Below are positions 11,604 through 24,175 of a stretch of DNA of 64,000 bases, piece by piece (the first letter of the stretch is position 1; the number at the start of each line of letters is the position of its first letter). The stretch comes from Triglochin maritima. Lineage: Eukaryota > Streptophyta > Magnoliopsida > Alismatales > Juncaginaceae. The position numbers and the translations under genes were made by a program. Location of the stretch: assembly GCA_963682175.1 (NCBI GenBank), contig OY821771.1:37344201-37408200 (forward strand), given 5' to 3'. The notes under the pieces were generated by a model. That model saw only the letters and a list, made by a program, of their open reading frames with translations. It was not told where the DNA came from and made no database searches.

Positions 11604-12119
11604 CACTACTACAGAAAATGGTATATACGTTGGATGTATGAGGGTATATACGTCGGATATAAGCACTCCCAGATCCGACGTCTGCGAGCTTAAGGATTGT
11701 GTTTCCCTACCTACCATACATTGATACAACATTTTGCACCTACTTGGAAGCGAATTAATGTTGATCGGAGATTGGTTGTTTGACCCTTTGCTCCGGGGGC
11801 TTGACACCTTACAGATATATTTACAATCGTTAAAATACAATAATAAATTTGAAGTTTAAAGTCTTTCAAAGTTAAACTATACCTCATGTTTGTCGTTTAG
11901 CTATACTAAATAACTAGGTCACTGCACGAACCCACCAATAGCATCGCCGAGAGTAACAATCTCTTCTTCCGGAAATGACACAAAAGCACCAACATCTAAA
12001 CAACTCTCAACTGCAACCTCCAATTCTCCATCTCCTACCTCTGTGAAGTGGTGTATGGAGATGTTATAAATTTTCCCGTGTCCCACCAATCTTCGATCAG
12101 GATCTTCGACATACCAAGT
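11604..12119. mobile_element. CACTA element, one end only
   Basis: Begins CACTACTACAGAAAATGG, a typical CACTA terminus, and has ATACGTCGGAT and ATCCGACGTCT subterminal motifs. The other terminus, which should end in CTGTAGTAGTG, was not found. The element is cut at 12120 by the solo LTR that follows. Confidence 0.6.
11919..12119 (-). pseudogene. Unrecognised open frame truncated by LTR
   Basis: A minus-strand frame of 66 codons runs from the LTR border to a TGA at 11921-11919. It begins TWYVEDPDRRLVGHGKIYN and ends GDAIGGFVQ. The composition looks coding and it lies within the truncated CACTA element, so it may be the C-terminal part of a CACTA-borne gene. I do not recognise the family. A continuation across the LTR (beyond 14222) was looked for but not established. 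Confidence 0.35.
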
Positions 12120-14222
12120 TGTAACATCCTGAAACAGCAGAAATTTAAAATTTTAATTTATCAAGAGAATATCAGAATAAACTCATCAACGGGAATGTCA
12201 CTCAAATAAATCAACAGTCAGTGCACCAATAATACAACAGAGTTAGTCAAAACACGTGATTACTACAATACAATGAAAAGACAGGTAAAACAATCACGAC
12301 GACCTCAAAGAGTCCGATGAGGATCCTGACCCCAAAATGTGTGTGCCCGCTGTCACCACCCGATAGAACCTACTGTGGTCCTGAAACATGAATCAAACAA
12401 CGATGCCTGAGTTTCCCATTAGGAAACCCCGTATGCCAAGCTCACCTATAAGCATGCAATAGTACGGTAAATGAACATATCATACTAGTGGCATGTCATG
12501 TGACAACTGCAATGCATCAAATCCCTCCAAGGGTAAACGGGACCTCAGTCCAACAACAACGACCCTTGACAGGGTCCACAAGGACATCCGCCCAACAACA
12601 ACAACGGGTCTCCCTCGGAAACCTATCGTAGGAACATACGGTCTTACAGTACGCGACGCGTCCCCCCACACGCGACTACACGAGCCTAAGGGATCGGTGA
12701 GGAGCGCCCGCACTTCCGCGCAAGGAACCACGTGGTCTACACCACCTTCGATGGAGTCGTAGCCCGGTCGGTCAACATCCCATGATAGGTGCCCAATCGG
12801 AGATCATCATTGGCACAACATCAGTGGCATCGCCGACACAACATCAGCGGTACAACATACGTCCGACACAACATCGGACGGCACAACAACCAGACGGAAC
12901 ATCGTCGGCATCATCATCGTCGGCAAAAACCTCGGCGGCATCACTGACACAACCTCGGCGGTACAATATACATCTGACACAACATCGGACGGGTCCAGAC
13001 CGTAGTCTGCAGGGTCATCATGCTCCACGAGCCAAGCGTCAACACGCATTGGGATCCGCGATCCCTCACGTCTGCTACTCACCAGAGAGTAAGACAACAA
13101 CACGTCACACCACGTCCAATACGGAGGTGGCACGACCCAAGTGTCCACACTCTTCCACACGGCGGTCCCTGGGCGGCACGAGCACGTGCCTGCCATCACC
13201 TCCCGGCTCACACTCTAAGCGAGGACACGAGTTTCCGTGGACAGAGTTGACACGATCACAAGACCAGGAATTCAGTTCTTCACACAAACGGTCGACCGAA
13301 AGAGCCTAACCGGTCGACCGTCCCCAATAGGTTCGGTCGACCAAAAGTCTACAACGGTCGAACTATTCTGCGCGTCACTTAAGTCCAAACGGCCGAACAA
13401 CAGTCTAAAACCGGTCGACTGAATATGAGGTCAAAATCCGGAGTTGGTCAAAATCAACAAGATTATTCGGTCGACCGACTCAGGGGTCCCGGTCAACCGA
13501 AAACTACCAGGGTCATCCTAATAGTCTACGTTATATACGGTCGAACAATATAGATAAATCGGTCGAACAACAACATATTCATCAAGTACACTTAAGTTCC
13601 GGTTGACCCAAAAACCAGGAACGGTCGACCGAAAACCGACAGTAGGCCTCCAACTCACCAGCACATAAACAATCGGTCGACCGCCACAATGGCATCGTTC
13701 GACCGATGTTGGTTAAAGTCAGGCAAAAAGGTAAAACCGGTCGACCGCCCGAAGGCACCGGTCGACAACAACCTTGCGTCAGCAAAGGATTTTACGTCGT
13801 TTCTTGTCGCCGGCGAGGTCTCCGACCGACCACAACTTCCCACCAACGTGGGGAACAATAAAAACACACTAGAAGTCTGCATACCTCAAAGAGACGACGG
13901 AGCGCGTCGAAGATCCGCTCAACGTCGACGCCCGACAGCACCCTCTGATCTCGCGCCTCCGCTGCTCCCAGCTCGACACCACACTCCGGAGCAACTTCCA
14001 CGACCTCTGGATCACCGGGAAAGGGAAGAAGAAGTGAGAGAGGGAGATGGCTAGGACCAAAGGAGAAGAAGAGAGGAGAGAAACGTTTTTGGCTTTAAAA
14101 ACCAAACCCAACAGTTATCTTACAATACCCGACCCCTACACTACACCCTCATCTCCTCCAACTTCCCATGCAATGCAACCTCCTAACCAGGGTTAGTCCT
14201 GAGTAAGGTTTGGGACTTAACA
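12120..14222 (-). repeat. Solo LTR, minus orientation, with CGGTCGACCG array
   Basis: About 2.1 kb. Read on the minus strand it starts TGTTAAGTCCCAAACC and ends CAGGATGTTACA, as in the solo LTRs at 60453-62639 (closest) and 27396-29421. Shared landmarks with the former include GTCCACGGAAAC, GAGCCGGGAGGTGA and CAGGGACCGCCG. No interior, primer site or coding region is attached. Unlike the two related copies, the flanks (caagt and gaggg) do not match, so no target duplication is visible. The long frames inside (for example 12782-13309) lie across repeats and are not genes. Confidence 0.8.
13289..13766. repeat. CGGTCGACCG palindrome array 1
   Basis: Six exact copies of the decamer (first 13289-13298, last 13738-13747) and about ten one- or two-base variants such as GGTCGAACT, GGTCAACCG and GGTTGACC, irregularly spaced. 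Each decamer contains three CpG sites and a SalI site. Confidence 0.9.
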
Positions 14223-15346
14223 GAGGGACCCAAGGATAATATGTTCACAAAATATTATGTCGTGAATGGTAATGATTTTTTTCATTAGAATACATCTTCT
14301 GGGGCACTCCATTTTTATATATGTATTTACAAAACCTCATGTCGTATGGTTTAGATGCTTACCTGGTCCAATGGGGAAAATACTGAAGAATAAAAAATTC
14401 TTTTCCTTAACTTTATCTCAACATGCCAACACTTCAAATATTAAAACACATGATATTCCTACATTTTGAGCAAACCACGAGCGAATCAAACCGTAAGTAT
14501 TACAGAGCAGCATCATGCCATCATCCATAATCCTCTCAAAAAATTATGATCTCATGTGTTCCTTCACAAAGTTATATAAGTGAGATGCTTTACTACATAT
14601 ATATATATACATGTCACCCGATCTCCCAAATCTAATCCACATCAAACAAGCACTTCAATTGTGACGCAAACTTACTTTTCCCTTTATTGATTCCTAGTAA
14701 AGGTAGAGAAGTCCATATAAACAATTATCTATCCATCTGGGCATCTTTACAAGATCTAGGAGCAATATCAAGGTTTAATTTTAAGCCAACGCACGCCCTT
14801 AATAATGGATAATCTACAATTGCGATTACGATAAAGTTGGCGTGCATGTGATCTAAAAGCTATACAAACGTGTGACAAAATGTAATGACATGTAAAAAGA
14901 TTAAAGCATGCATTGATTAATATGGATTAATGTGTGATGATCTTAACTTCTTAAGTACTGGTTTTTTTAATCTTATCCACCAAGTCGGTCTTTGACCAGT
15001 CTACCATCTTATCCATAATTAGATTTTGTTTTCTTTAATCACTAATGTGTCAACAAGTGGTAGGAATCCATCCTCACACATCATCAATCTTTGAATGGAA
15101 TTAATTGGAAGAGTAATGGTTCCAAAAGATGGATATTAATAGCTAGCTTTTCCAAAGAGTAGATTTTCATGCATGATTGCATGATACGGTATGATTATCT
15201 TCTAAAGATGCAGACGCATGAAAACGTTGGTTTGTATAAGATTTACTAGGCGGATTTAGGAATTTGTTTGCATGAGGGCAAAATATAGAGCTTAGAGCCT
15301 TAGACTTATATTTGTAATAACAACGATTTTATAAAAAAAACTATGG

Positions 15347-15400
<54 letters not shown>

Positions 15401-15885
15401 ATAAAAAATGGGCCTTAAAAATTAAAGAAAAATGATATTTTGAGCGACCATTTTTTGTGTGAACAATGCACTCTTTTGTGTTGGACAGAAATTTATAGTT
15501 ACAAGCTAGAATTCAAGAAACTAGAGTAAAACGGTCAAGTTCAAATGTAGTTTTGATGATTATAATTATTCGTGTGGTTTTACAACCTTTAGGAGTGTAG
15601 TACATATGAGTTCCATGTATGAATTAATATAAAAAATGCAAGAGTAAACAAAACAACATGGAAGATTATAGCTATCCATATCATGTGCATAATGACATTT
15701 AATTTATGTATATTTTATTAAAAAAACAATTTTCAGTATATTTATAGACCAACTATTTGTTTTGGCTACGTATACGTGTTGATGACAACAACAAAAATGA
15801 AATTATATGTTTGCAATTCCTCGTCACAATGGGAGATAAGGCAAACTAATGGAGTTTGGCGGGTGGCGGCTTCAAACTCATCCAA
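14223..15885. other. Intergenic DNA
   Basis: AT-rich, without a supportable gene. A long AT microsatellite is annotated separately. Confidence 0.5.
15349..15396. repeat. (AT)24 microsatellite
   Basis: 48 bases of uninterrupted AT dinucleotides. Confidence 0.97.
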
Positions 15886-16719
15886 TGTTTTAAAAACCGA
15901 ACCAGTGAACCGAAAATAGTTCAGTTTGGTTCAAAGTGGTCAAACCGACGGTTCAACCTGGTCAAACCGATGATGACGTCAACATGACATCAGCATTTTG
16001 TGAACCGATGGTTGAACCGAACCGACTCCATAGGGACGGTTCGACCGATTGAACCGGTTTTAAGATAAACACATAATAATTTTTAAATAAAATATTCAAC
16101 ATTTTCGAACCAAGAACACTTGATTTCTATTTAGATGAAAAGGAGAAGAATAAAAAATAATCAATAAATGATGTAAAATTGAAACCACATTGCTCCGAAC
16201 GTAGAAATAACTATAAGAATATTTTTAATATCCTAAATACCATCATTTAAGTGACCAATCGAGTTAACCACATATACTAAGCATTCAACAAAATTAACCA
16301 CACATGCTAAGCATTAAAAAAAACAAAAAATTGAATTTTGACGAGTTGGGACTAAGTACAGGAGACGAGATGGACTGGTGGAGTCAGGACTGAGGAGACA
16401 CAGGTGGAGTCGGGACTGAGGAGAGAGGAGGTGGGAATGGAGTTGGGAGTGAGGAGGTGGGGGTGGAGTCGGGACCGAAGGAGGCGGGGGCGGAAACTAA
16501 AAAATTAGGAAAATTATTGATTTTGTAATTTTTGTTTAATAAAAGAAAACCGGTGGAACCCGGTCCGACCAAACCGAAAAAACCGACCGGTTCGATCGGT
16601 TTTTTTTCGGTTCGCTCCGGTTCAGGTGGAGAGTGGTTTTTTCCATGGACCGAACCGGTCTAGCTCCGGTTCTCGGTCCAACTCGGTCCGACTACCGGTT
16701 TGGTCTGGTTTTTAAAACA
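15886..16719. mobile_element. MITE-like element with TGTTTTAAAAACC ends
   Basis: 834 bp with matching inverted ends (TGTTTTAAAAACCGAACC left; TGTTTTAAAAACCAGACC read inward from the right). Both halves are dense in AACCG and CGGTT words (accgaaccg, ggttcgaccg), so the ends can fold back on each other. There is no transposase and no convincing target duplication. Superfamily not assigned. Confidence 0.65.
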
Positions 16720-17490
16720 AAATTCTCATCTCAAGATTAAAACTTAGTCTGGAATTTGGAACCAAATGGGTATAATTACAATGTGGTTATTATGGGTAAA
16801 ACCCTAAAAAATGTCAATGTTATGCAACTTTGTTACGTAAGTTGTATATTTTGAACATATTGTACCAAATCAATATAAACTTATATATAATTAGTATAAT
16901 CAAACATTAATCATATATCAGAGTATAGAAGTTGGAAAACAAACGGGACTCAATCGAATCCTTCGTTCCTTGAAGAATACAAACAAACCAAGAAGAATCT
17001 TTGGGCCATTTCTTAAAGATCGCAACATGGATGTCACTCCATCCATTGGGACCCATAAGTTTGAATACTCCAAAATCAAACTCACATTTTATTTCCTGAC
17101 CAAGTTTTAGCATGTGATTGGAAGATGAGGTGTAAACCACGTTGCGCCCCATCCACATCCAATTCCAATCCAAACACGAAGAAAACACGGTCGATTGCTC
17201 CACCTATAATTGAATATCACCATGTGATGTTGGCTTCCCATTCAAGATCTACGAGGAAAACAATCACTTCCATGGTACCACTGCTATCTTTATTATAAAT
17301 CCTATTATTATATAGGAAAGACATGATCAAATATCACGACACTATGGGCATCCGCTACCCCCAGATCACACACACTCTCTTCATCACGTCATCATACTCA
17401 TTAATCTACCTATTTTCAAAACACTCAACCATCGTACATTATTTTTCAACATTCTCTTTCCTACACACCATTTCTTTCAATTTTCACACT
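16720..17490. other. Unassigned sequence left of the copia element
   Basis: AT-rich. The minus-strand frame at 16907-17203 (98 codons) includes WNWMWMGRNVVYTSSS and may be an old coding fragment, but I cannot assign it to a family. Confidence 0.35.
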
Positions 17491-17495
17491 TTAAC

Positions 17496-17689
17496 GCAAT
17501 ATAGCTCGTTGAGGAAACTTACCAAAATCCGAGCCTATCAAGCCAATCGAGCAACAAATTAAGGGATATCATTTAGCATTTCCATATGGAGTCTAACGGC
17601 TCCTTGAAGACATCCATTGTATAAATAACATGTAACAAACCCTAAATCAAAAACATAACTTTTGTTCTTCTACTATACAAAAAACAACA
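17496..17689 (+). repeat. Copia 5' LTR, missing first 10 bp
   Basis: 194 bp starting GCAATATAGC and ending AACAACA. A TATA-like GTATAAATAA lies near 17618. The canonical TG start seen in the 3' LTR is absent. Confidence 0.9.
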
Positions 17690-17701
17690 TGGTACCAGAG
17701 C
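17690..17701 (+). promoter_or_regulatory. Primer-binding site
   Basis: TGGTACCAGAGC immediately after the LTR, one base different from the usual initiator-methionine tRNA site TGGTATCAGAGC. Confidence 0.8.
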
Positions 17702-17843
17702 AAACGTTCTGAAAAAAAGAGAGGAAAGAAAAACAAATCCCACCCAAAACCCACACCCAAATCCGACCTCAGCTGCCTCCTACAACTCATCATCAGTCGG
17801 AAAACTAGGCGGTTGCGAACTCAATCGCCTTCCACTCCTAGCA

Positions 17844-20800
17844 ATGGCCGACGGTGGTGGAGAATCCCAACGCCTCACCACACAACCCCTAAATGGGACC
17901 AACTTTCTCTCTTGGTCGTGTGCCGTCTCCCTATCCCTCAGTGGCAAAGGGAGGCTCGGCCACCTCACCGGGACAATCGCAAAGCCTACTGCCCCAGGAA
18001 CCGAAGCCAAACAGGAGGAATGGCAAAACGCCGATCACCTCGTGATGTCTTGGCTCCTGCAGTCAATGCAAAACCAGATCGTGGAGATATTCATGTACAA
18101 AAATAGCGCAAAGGAACTATGGGACTCCGTCCAAGAACATTATGGTAAGCAACAAAAATTTGCGCATATTTTTAAACTAAAGCAAGACCTCTCTCAGATC
18201 AAGCAAGGACAAAAGAACGTCACGGAATACCTCGGCCTGCTAAAGAGAACGTGGGACGAACTCGCCATCTACGAGCCGCCTACCACAGACCCGACAATCA
18301 TACAAGCAAGAACCGAGCAAAATCGAATATATACTTTTCTTGTTGGACTGGACTCAAGCTACGAGACACTCCGTTCCAGCATCCTCATGTCACCGGAACT
18401 TCCAACATTCTCGACCATCATTGCGATGGTTAACCGGGAAGAAACTCTCTGGAAAACCAAGCCCGCTCAGTCAGAAATCAACCTTGAAAATCAGGCATTT
18501 GTCGCCGACAAAAACAACACAAAACCCCACGACAAAGGTAAAAACAAATATGGTTCAAAAAGCCACGAATATTGCGATAATTGTAAGAAACAGGGACACA
18601 ACCGATCAACATACTACTTCCTCTACCCGCATCTCCGGCCATCTAGGGATGGCTCAGAGAGGAGGGGGGACGGGAGGAGCGGCGGCCATGCAAACCCGAT
18701 CGGGAGAAGCGGCGGCGGCACTCAACCCTCTGGAGGAAACCCTAGCAATCAAGGAGAAGGACACAAATGGGGTGGAATCGGGTCTGGAACGGATCAACGA
18801 GGTTTTTATGCTGCGAATGGTGGAGGATCCGACCCGACGCACCTCTCTCCGGATCTTCAACTATTCAGATCCACCAGTAACGGAGGCACCGACCCAGCCC
18901 AGCTTGGTGCTCTCTTAGCCCATTTAAATTCATTTTTGCAGTCCAACACCCCAAGTAAAGGTAATTTCTCAGGTATGGACACAATCTTGGATAATTGCAA
19001 TGCATATTCTTCAGTAAATAATTCTAATAATTCTAGTTGGATTATAGACTCCGGTGCAACTGACCACATGACAGGAAATTCATCCCTGATTTGTAATATA
19101 AAAAATAGTCTAAATCTTCTAAATAAATTTGTAACGGTTGCAAATGGAGACAAAGTACAAATTAAAGGGACAGGAGAAGTACATTTTTTAGATGATAAAA
19201 TACCTAACAATGTTTTGTATGTACCCAACTTTGATTCCAATCTTCTGTCTGTTGCTAAACTCACAAAAAATTTAAATTGCAATATCATTTTTACACCTCT
19301 TGATGTAACCTTTCAGGATCGTACCACAGGGAGGACGATTGGTAAAAGCAAACTCGCCAATGGACTTTATGTGCTCGAAAACCAAACAAAAGGGATGCTT
19401 GTTAAAATGCCTAATCACGAAATTTGGCACCAAAGATTGGGACACCCGTCTCATATAGCTTTACAGAAATTATTTACTTCCTTTAATCATGAACTACCTT
19501 ATGATGTGTGTCGTTTATCAAAACAAACTAGACTCCCATTTTATGCTTCTGAAAATTCAACAGGTAGTGCCCTCGAGTTAATTCACTCAGATATTTGGGG
19601 ACCTGCTCCCTTGGAATCCTATAATGGGTTCAAGTATTTTATTTCCTTTATTGATGATTTCTCTCGTACAACTTGGATATATTTGTTAAAAGCTAAATCT
19701 GATGCCTTTTTAGTTTTTTGCGAGTTTGTTGCCTTTGTGGAAAATATGTTTAATTCTAAAATTAGAATACTTAGATCCGATAATGGGTCTGAGTATACTA
19801 GCAACAACTTTCAAGGTTTTTTGAAGCAAAAAGGGATTTTCCACCAAACCACATGCATAAACACTCCGGAACAAAACGGTGTTTCCGAAAGGAAAAATCG
19901 ACACATATTGAATGTTACCCGATCCATTCTTTTTCAAAACAATGTTCCAAAATGTTTTTGGTCAGATGCTATTTTGACTGTTGTTTACCTTATAAATCGC
20001 CTACCTAGTTCGACAATTCAAAACAAACAACCCTTAGAAATCCTGCATGGAAAAAGAATGAGTCTTAATCATCTTCGGATTTTTGGTTGTACTTGCTTTG
20101 TTTACAGGAAATGCATGGACAAGCTTGATCATAATTCTACCAAATGTGTTTTTTTAGGATATTCTGTTAGAAAAAAAAGGTACAAATGTTATGACCCTGT
20201 TCACTGTAAATTGTATGTCTCTCGTGATGTATCTTTTTTTGAAAATATTCCGTACTTCAAAGCTCATCAAGAACCTTCCGCTGCACCCAATGCTCCTCTA
20301 CCGGTTGCAAACAACTTTGACGTCTTTGCTCCACAAACTCCAGTCATTGACGACCCCCCACAAGAAGAAACCGAAGCTCTCCCACAAGTGGACGATCGAA
20401 GGGAAAGTGTAGATATTCCTCAGAGAAGAACTACCCGTCCTACTCGTCCACCCTCCCGGCTTCAAGACTATGTGGTATCTCATGTGACCTACCCTATCGA
20501 GGACTACTTGTCCTACTCTCAAATTAAACCTACCTACTATGCTTTCCTAAGTCAAATAGATAAAACTAAAGAACCCACCAGCTATCATGAAGCAATTAAT
20601 CACCCTAAGTGGGTTAAAGCTATGGAGGACGAACTAAAAGCTCTAGAAACCAATCAAACTTGGACTTTGGTGACTCCTCCAAAGGGAATAAAACCGGTAG
20701 GTTGTAAATGGGTTTACAAGATCAAATACAACAGTGATGGAACTATAGAAAGATTTAAAGCTCGGTTAGTCGCAAAAGGATACACACAAACTTATGGGTT

Positions 20801-22081
20801 AGATTACCAAGAAACTTTTGCCCCCGTTGCAAAGATGAACATTGTTCGTGTTCTCCTCTCTGTAGCTGTTAACGCAGGTTGGAATCTGTTTCAAATGGAT
20901 GTTAGGAACGCATTTTTACAGGGCAACCTAGAAGAAAAAGTCTATATGACTCCTCCCCCAGGCTACAAAACCAATCCAGACAAGGTATGCAAACTTCACA
21001 AGTCCATATACGGGCTCAAACAATCTCCACGCGCATGGTATGCAAAACTCAGTCACTCTCTTCTTCTTTATGGTTTCTCTAAAAGCTCAGCTGATGCATC
21101 CATGTTCACGAAACACTATCATGGAACCACTTTAATTATCTTAGTATATGTAGATGACATCATAATCACCGGAAATAATGATCAGGAAATATCCTTAGTA
21201 AAATGTTATCTTAAATCCAAATTTGATATCAAAGACCTAGGTATTATGAAATACTTTCTTGGAATTGAAATTGCACACTCCAAAAAGGGATTATTTTTAT
21301 CCCAAAGAAAATATATTCTTGATCTCTTACATGAAACTGGGAAGATAGGGTCTAAACCGGTCAACACTCCAATCGAGACAAATAGAAAAGTTAGTCTTGT
21401 TGATGGTGAACCAATTCAAGACTTAGGACAATTCCAAAGATTAGTTGGTAAATTAATCTACCTCACGGTCACTAGACCCGACATCACATATGTCGTTAGC
21501 GTAGTAAGCCAATTCATGCATGCACCTCATAAAGGACACCTAGAGATCGTTGACCGGATTCTGCATTATCTTAAGAAAACCCTAATACAATTGTTGGTTA
21601 CTCTGATGCAGATTGGGCAGGTAGTCACGATCGGAAATCCACCACCGGATTTTGCACATTCGTTGGAGGAAACTTGGTGACATGGAGAAGTAAAAAGCAG
21701 AATGTGGTGGCTAGATCAAGCGCCGAAGCAGAATACCGAGTGATGGCCTCCACAACAAGCGAGCTAATCTGGCTCAAGCAACTTCTCAAAGATATGAACA
21801 TAAGTAATCAAAGTCCAACACAAATGTTTTGTGATAACAACGCAGCGCGACACATCGCCTCCAACCCAATTTTCCACGAACGAACGAAGCACATTAAAGT
21901 AGATTGTCACTTCATTCGTGAGAAAATAACAACTAAAGAAATCGAAGTTCCTTACGTCCAGAGCCATGATCAGTTAGCAGACATCTTCACCAAAGCACTC
22001 GATCAAAGACACTTCCAACACATTCTTCAGAAGTTGGGTTCCTTCAACATCTTCCGGAGTCAACTTGAGGGGGAATATTGA
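17844..22081 (+). pseudogene. Copia gag-pol polyprotein, frameshifted in RNase H
   Basis: An open frame of 1278 codons (17844-21680) plus the RNase H frame (21587-22081). Domains in order: gag with the start LNGTNFLSW; zinc knuckle CDNCKKQGHNRSTYY; protease with DSGATDHM; integrase with WHQRLGH, then HSDIW, LRSDNGSEY and PEQNGVSER as the D-D-E residues; RT with FQMDVRNAFLQG and YVDDII; RNase H with YSDADWAG, SSAEAEY and the C-terminal ADIFTKAL. Near 21584 the usual PG...L segment between KKT and IVGYSDADW is missing and the frame shifts, so the first frame ends out of register at 21680. Two zinc-binding Cys positions are Tyr. The element is probably not autonomous now. Confidence 0.93.
22067..22078 (+). 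promoter_or_regulatory. Polypurine tract of the copia element
   Basis: GAGGGGGAATAT directly before the TG of the 3' LTR. Confidence 0.85.
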
Positions 22082-22282
22082 AATAAAGGCAATATAGCTC
22101 GTTGAGGAAACTTACCAAAATCCGAGCCTATCAAGCCAATCGAGCAACAAATTAAGGGATATCATTTAGCCTTTCCATATGGAGTCTAACGGCTCCTTGA
22201 AGACATCCATTGTATAAATAACATGTAACAAACCCTAAATCAAAAACATAACTTTTGTTCTTCTACTATACAAAAAACAACA
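22079..22282 (+). repeat. Copia 3' LTR
   Basis: 204 bp, starts TGAAATAAAGGC and ends AACAACA. Confidence 0.92.
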
Positions 22283-22429
22283 CTAACATGGGTAAAACCA
22301 AAAAATTTGAAAAAATAGAATAAAATAAAAACATATTTTAGGAAAAACATTAAAAAAACATTTTAAATGATTTAAAAAAATAATAAAAAAATAATAATAA
22401 CAAGAAGTGGGAACCATTGGACTGGGGAC

Positions 22430-22431
<2 letters not shown>

Positions 22432-22460
<29 letters not shown>
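22432..22460 (+). repeat. G29 homopolymer
   Basis: Twenty-nine consecutive G residues in AT-rich surroundings. Homopolymer lengths of this size are error-prone in sequencing. Confidence 0.95.
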
Positions 22461-24166
22461 AATCGGGATTAAAGGCCACCCGTAGTATACCATTATTTTG
22501 CTTTGGCCAGCAAAACCATTAAATTTTTATTTTATTTTTTGTTATTTTTTTAGGATACGATTTGTTTGTAAAAAGTGTAAAACTGCAAATGCTAGTTTAT
22601 CTCTACAACTTCAGCATATGTATATCTATATTTATGTTGAAATGGAGAGTAGTCGTCTAGATGTTGTGTAACACTGAAAATTTTGAGGTGGCTTCCTAAG
22701 TGTTACATTATATTTCTACAAGTCAATCATTCAAAATTATCCGGAACTATAGTTTTCGATTTTCTTAAAGTTTTACTACATAAAGTTACCGCACGCCAAC
22801 TCGATCGATCCAGAGAGAGAGAGAAAAGAGAAAAGAGAGATGGGTATTGAAATGGAGGGTGTGGTAGGCTTTTCTTTGTTGGTTTGTTAATGGTTGAACG
22901 TAAGAGAGGAGTCGTGGTAGTTTGGAACACGGCAGTTGCGGTTTAAGAATGGAGCCAAAATGAAGTTGGCACCGTCATCCATCTCTTGACATGAGATCTA
23001 TGTAAGTAACATAAGGAATCAGAACATCACTTTTTGTGGCTCTCCACAAAGTCAAAATTCTTGACTTACTTTGCCAATACTACAACTAGTTTAATTCTTC
23101 CTAGAATAACATGGCCATACTTAATAATGACATGCATATAATAAGTCCTACAGCTACGGCTTGTTTTTATAATGTTTTTTTTTTGTGTGGATAGTGATGA
23201 GAGAATTAAGAGAAGAGTCTGGTCGTGAATCTGCGTCTAAGATAGCTAAATGAGCTGCCCAAGTAGCTCTATTGGATGTGGTTTTAATAAAGGTTTGAAG
23301 TTGTATCCACCCTACTCACAATTGGGAGTGTAGGTACCACTATGTTATGTCGACATTGGTTTAAACATCTTTTTTGCATTGCTTATATATCTAGGTAGGA
23401 ATTAAATTTGTGTTGGAAATATGAGTATGCATATGCCAAAATGTCACTAATTATATTCCTTGTTCCTCTGAAGTTGCTAACCGGCCATTAGGATTCAAAA
23501 TTAGCTTAGAATCAATTTGATCCCCATTTAAAAAAGGCTAAAGCAACAACCAATGCTAAGCACCCAAGGCAAAGCCAAATGTTGGTCAATAAAGATATTA
23601 TGATCATTTGATCATTTGTCCTAATACGAAATTAATGTATTGCTAAAGGGATTAACACACTCACACTTCATGATCATTTTGCATATGATAATGTTATCAC
23701 GAAAGCACGTACCATATCCATTTACTCTAATCACAAGCTGTGTTGGATTTCCATGTGCCGACGTGAATTAAAGCATAATCAATTTCGTAATCTCCAATAA
23801 ATTCTCTCTGCTTTCAAGCATTAAGGATAAAAAGTTGATTATGTAAGCCAGGTTTATTCCTCTTGATCAATAACATTAGCTTTTACACTTATCTCACCCC
23901 ATATAAGACAAAGCGAAGTTATAAATTAATAGCACATGAAAAGATGCACTTGTCATCAAGCACTTGGGCTTGTATTTTGGAAATGTTTGTGGACATCTTT
24001 AATTTCCCCACCTAGTCACATCCATGCATGGGAGATATATTCATATAACACCTGATCTCTCACTTTCACCAAATCCCACACATTAGGTAAATTCTTAGGA
24101 GTGAATGCCTAACATTCACTTGTCCAAAATTAGGGTTTTGTGGAACTTTTGGGAGAGTAGGAGTAG

Positions 24167-24175
24167 TATATATAT
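24167..24175 (+). promoter_or_regulatory. Possible TATA box of the GARP gene
   Basis: TATATATAT about 150 bp before the ATG. The position is plausible for a plant promoter with a short leader. There is no other support. Confidence 0.35.

Larger units (their letters stand above)
17496..22282 (+). mobile_element. Ty1/copia retrotransposon, nearly complete
   Basis: Complete order: 5' LTR (17496-17689), primer-binding site, gag-protease-integrase-RT-RNase H, polypurine tract, 3' LTR (22079-22282). The domain order with integrase before RT is diagnostic of copia. The LTRs differ at one position (atttagcatttcc versus atttagcctttcc) over their shared 194 bp, so the insertion is young. The 5' LTR lacks the first 10 bp present in the 3' LTR. 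Flanks are ttaac (17491-17495) and ctaac (22283-22287), a 4/5 match. Confidence 0.95.

Noticed and set aside
12782..13309. 175-codon frame as a gene
   Set aside because: Lies in the solo LTR across repeated cacaacatc and palindrome words; low-complexity Ser/Thr/His/Arg translation and an overlapping 134-codon frame on the other strand.
16384..16572. Proline-rich minus-strand frame
   Set aside because: Inside the MITE-like element at 15886-16719; translation of GGAGTnGGGA repeats.
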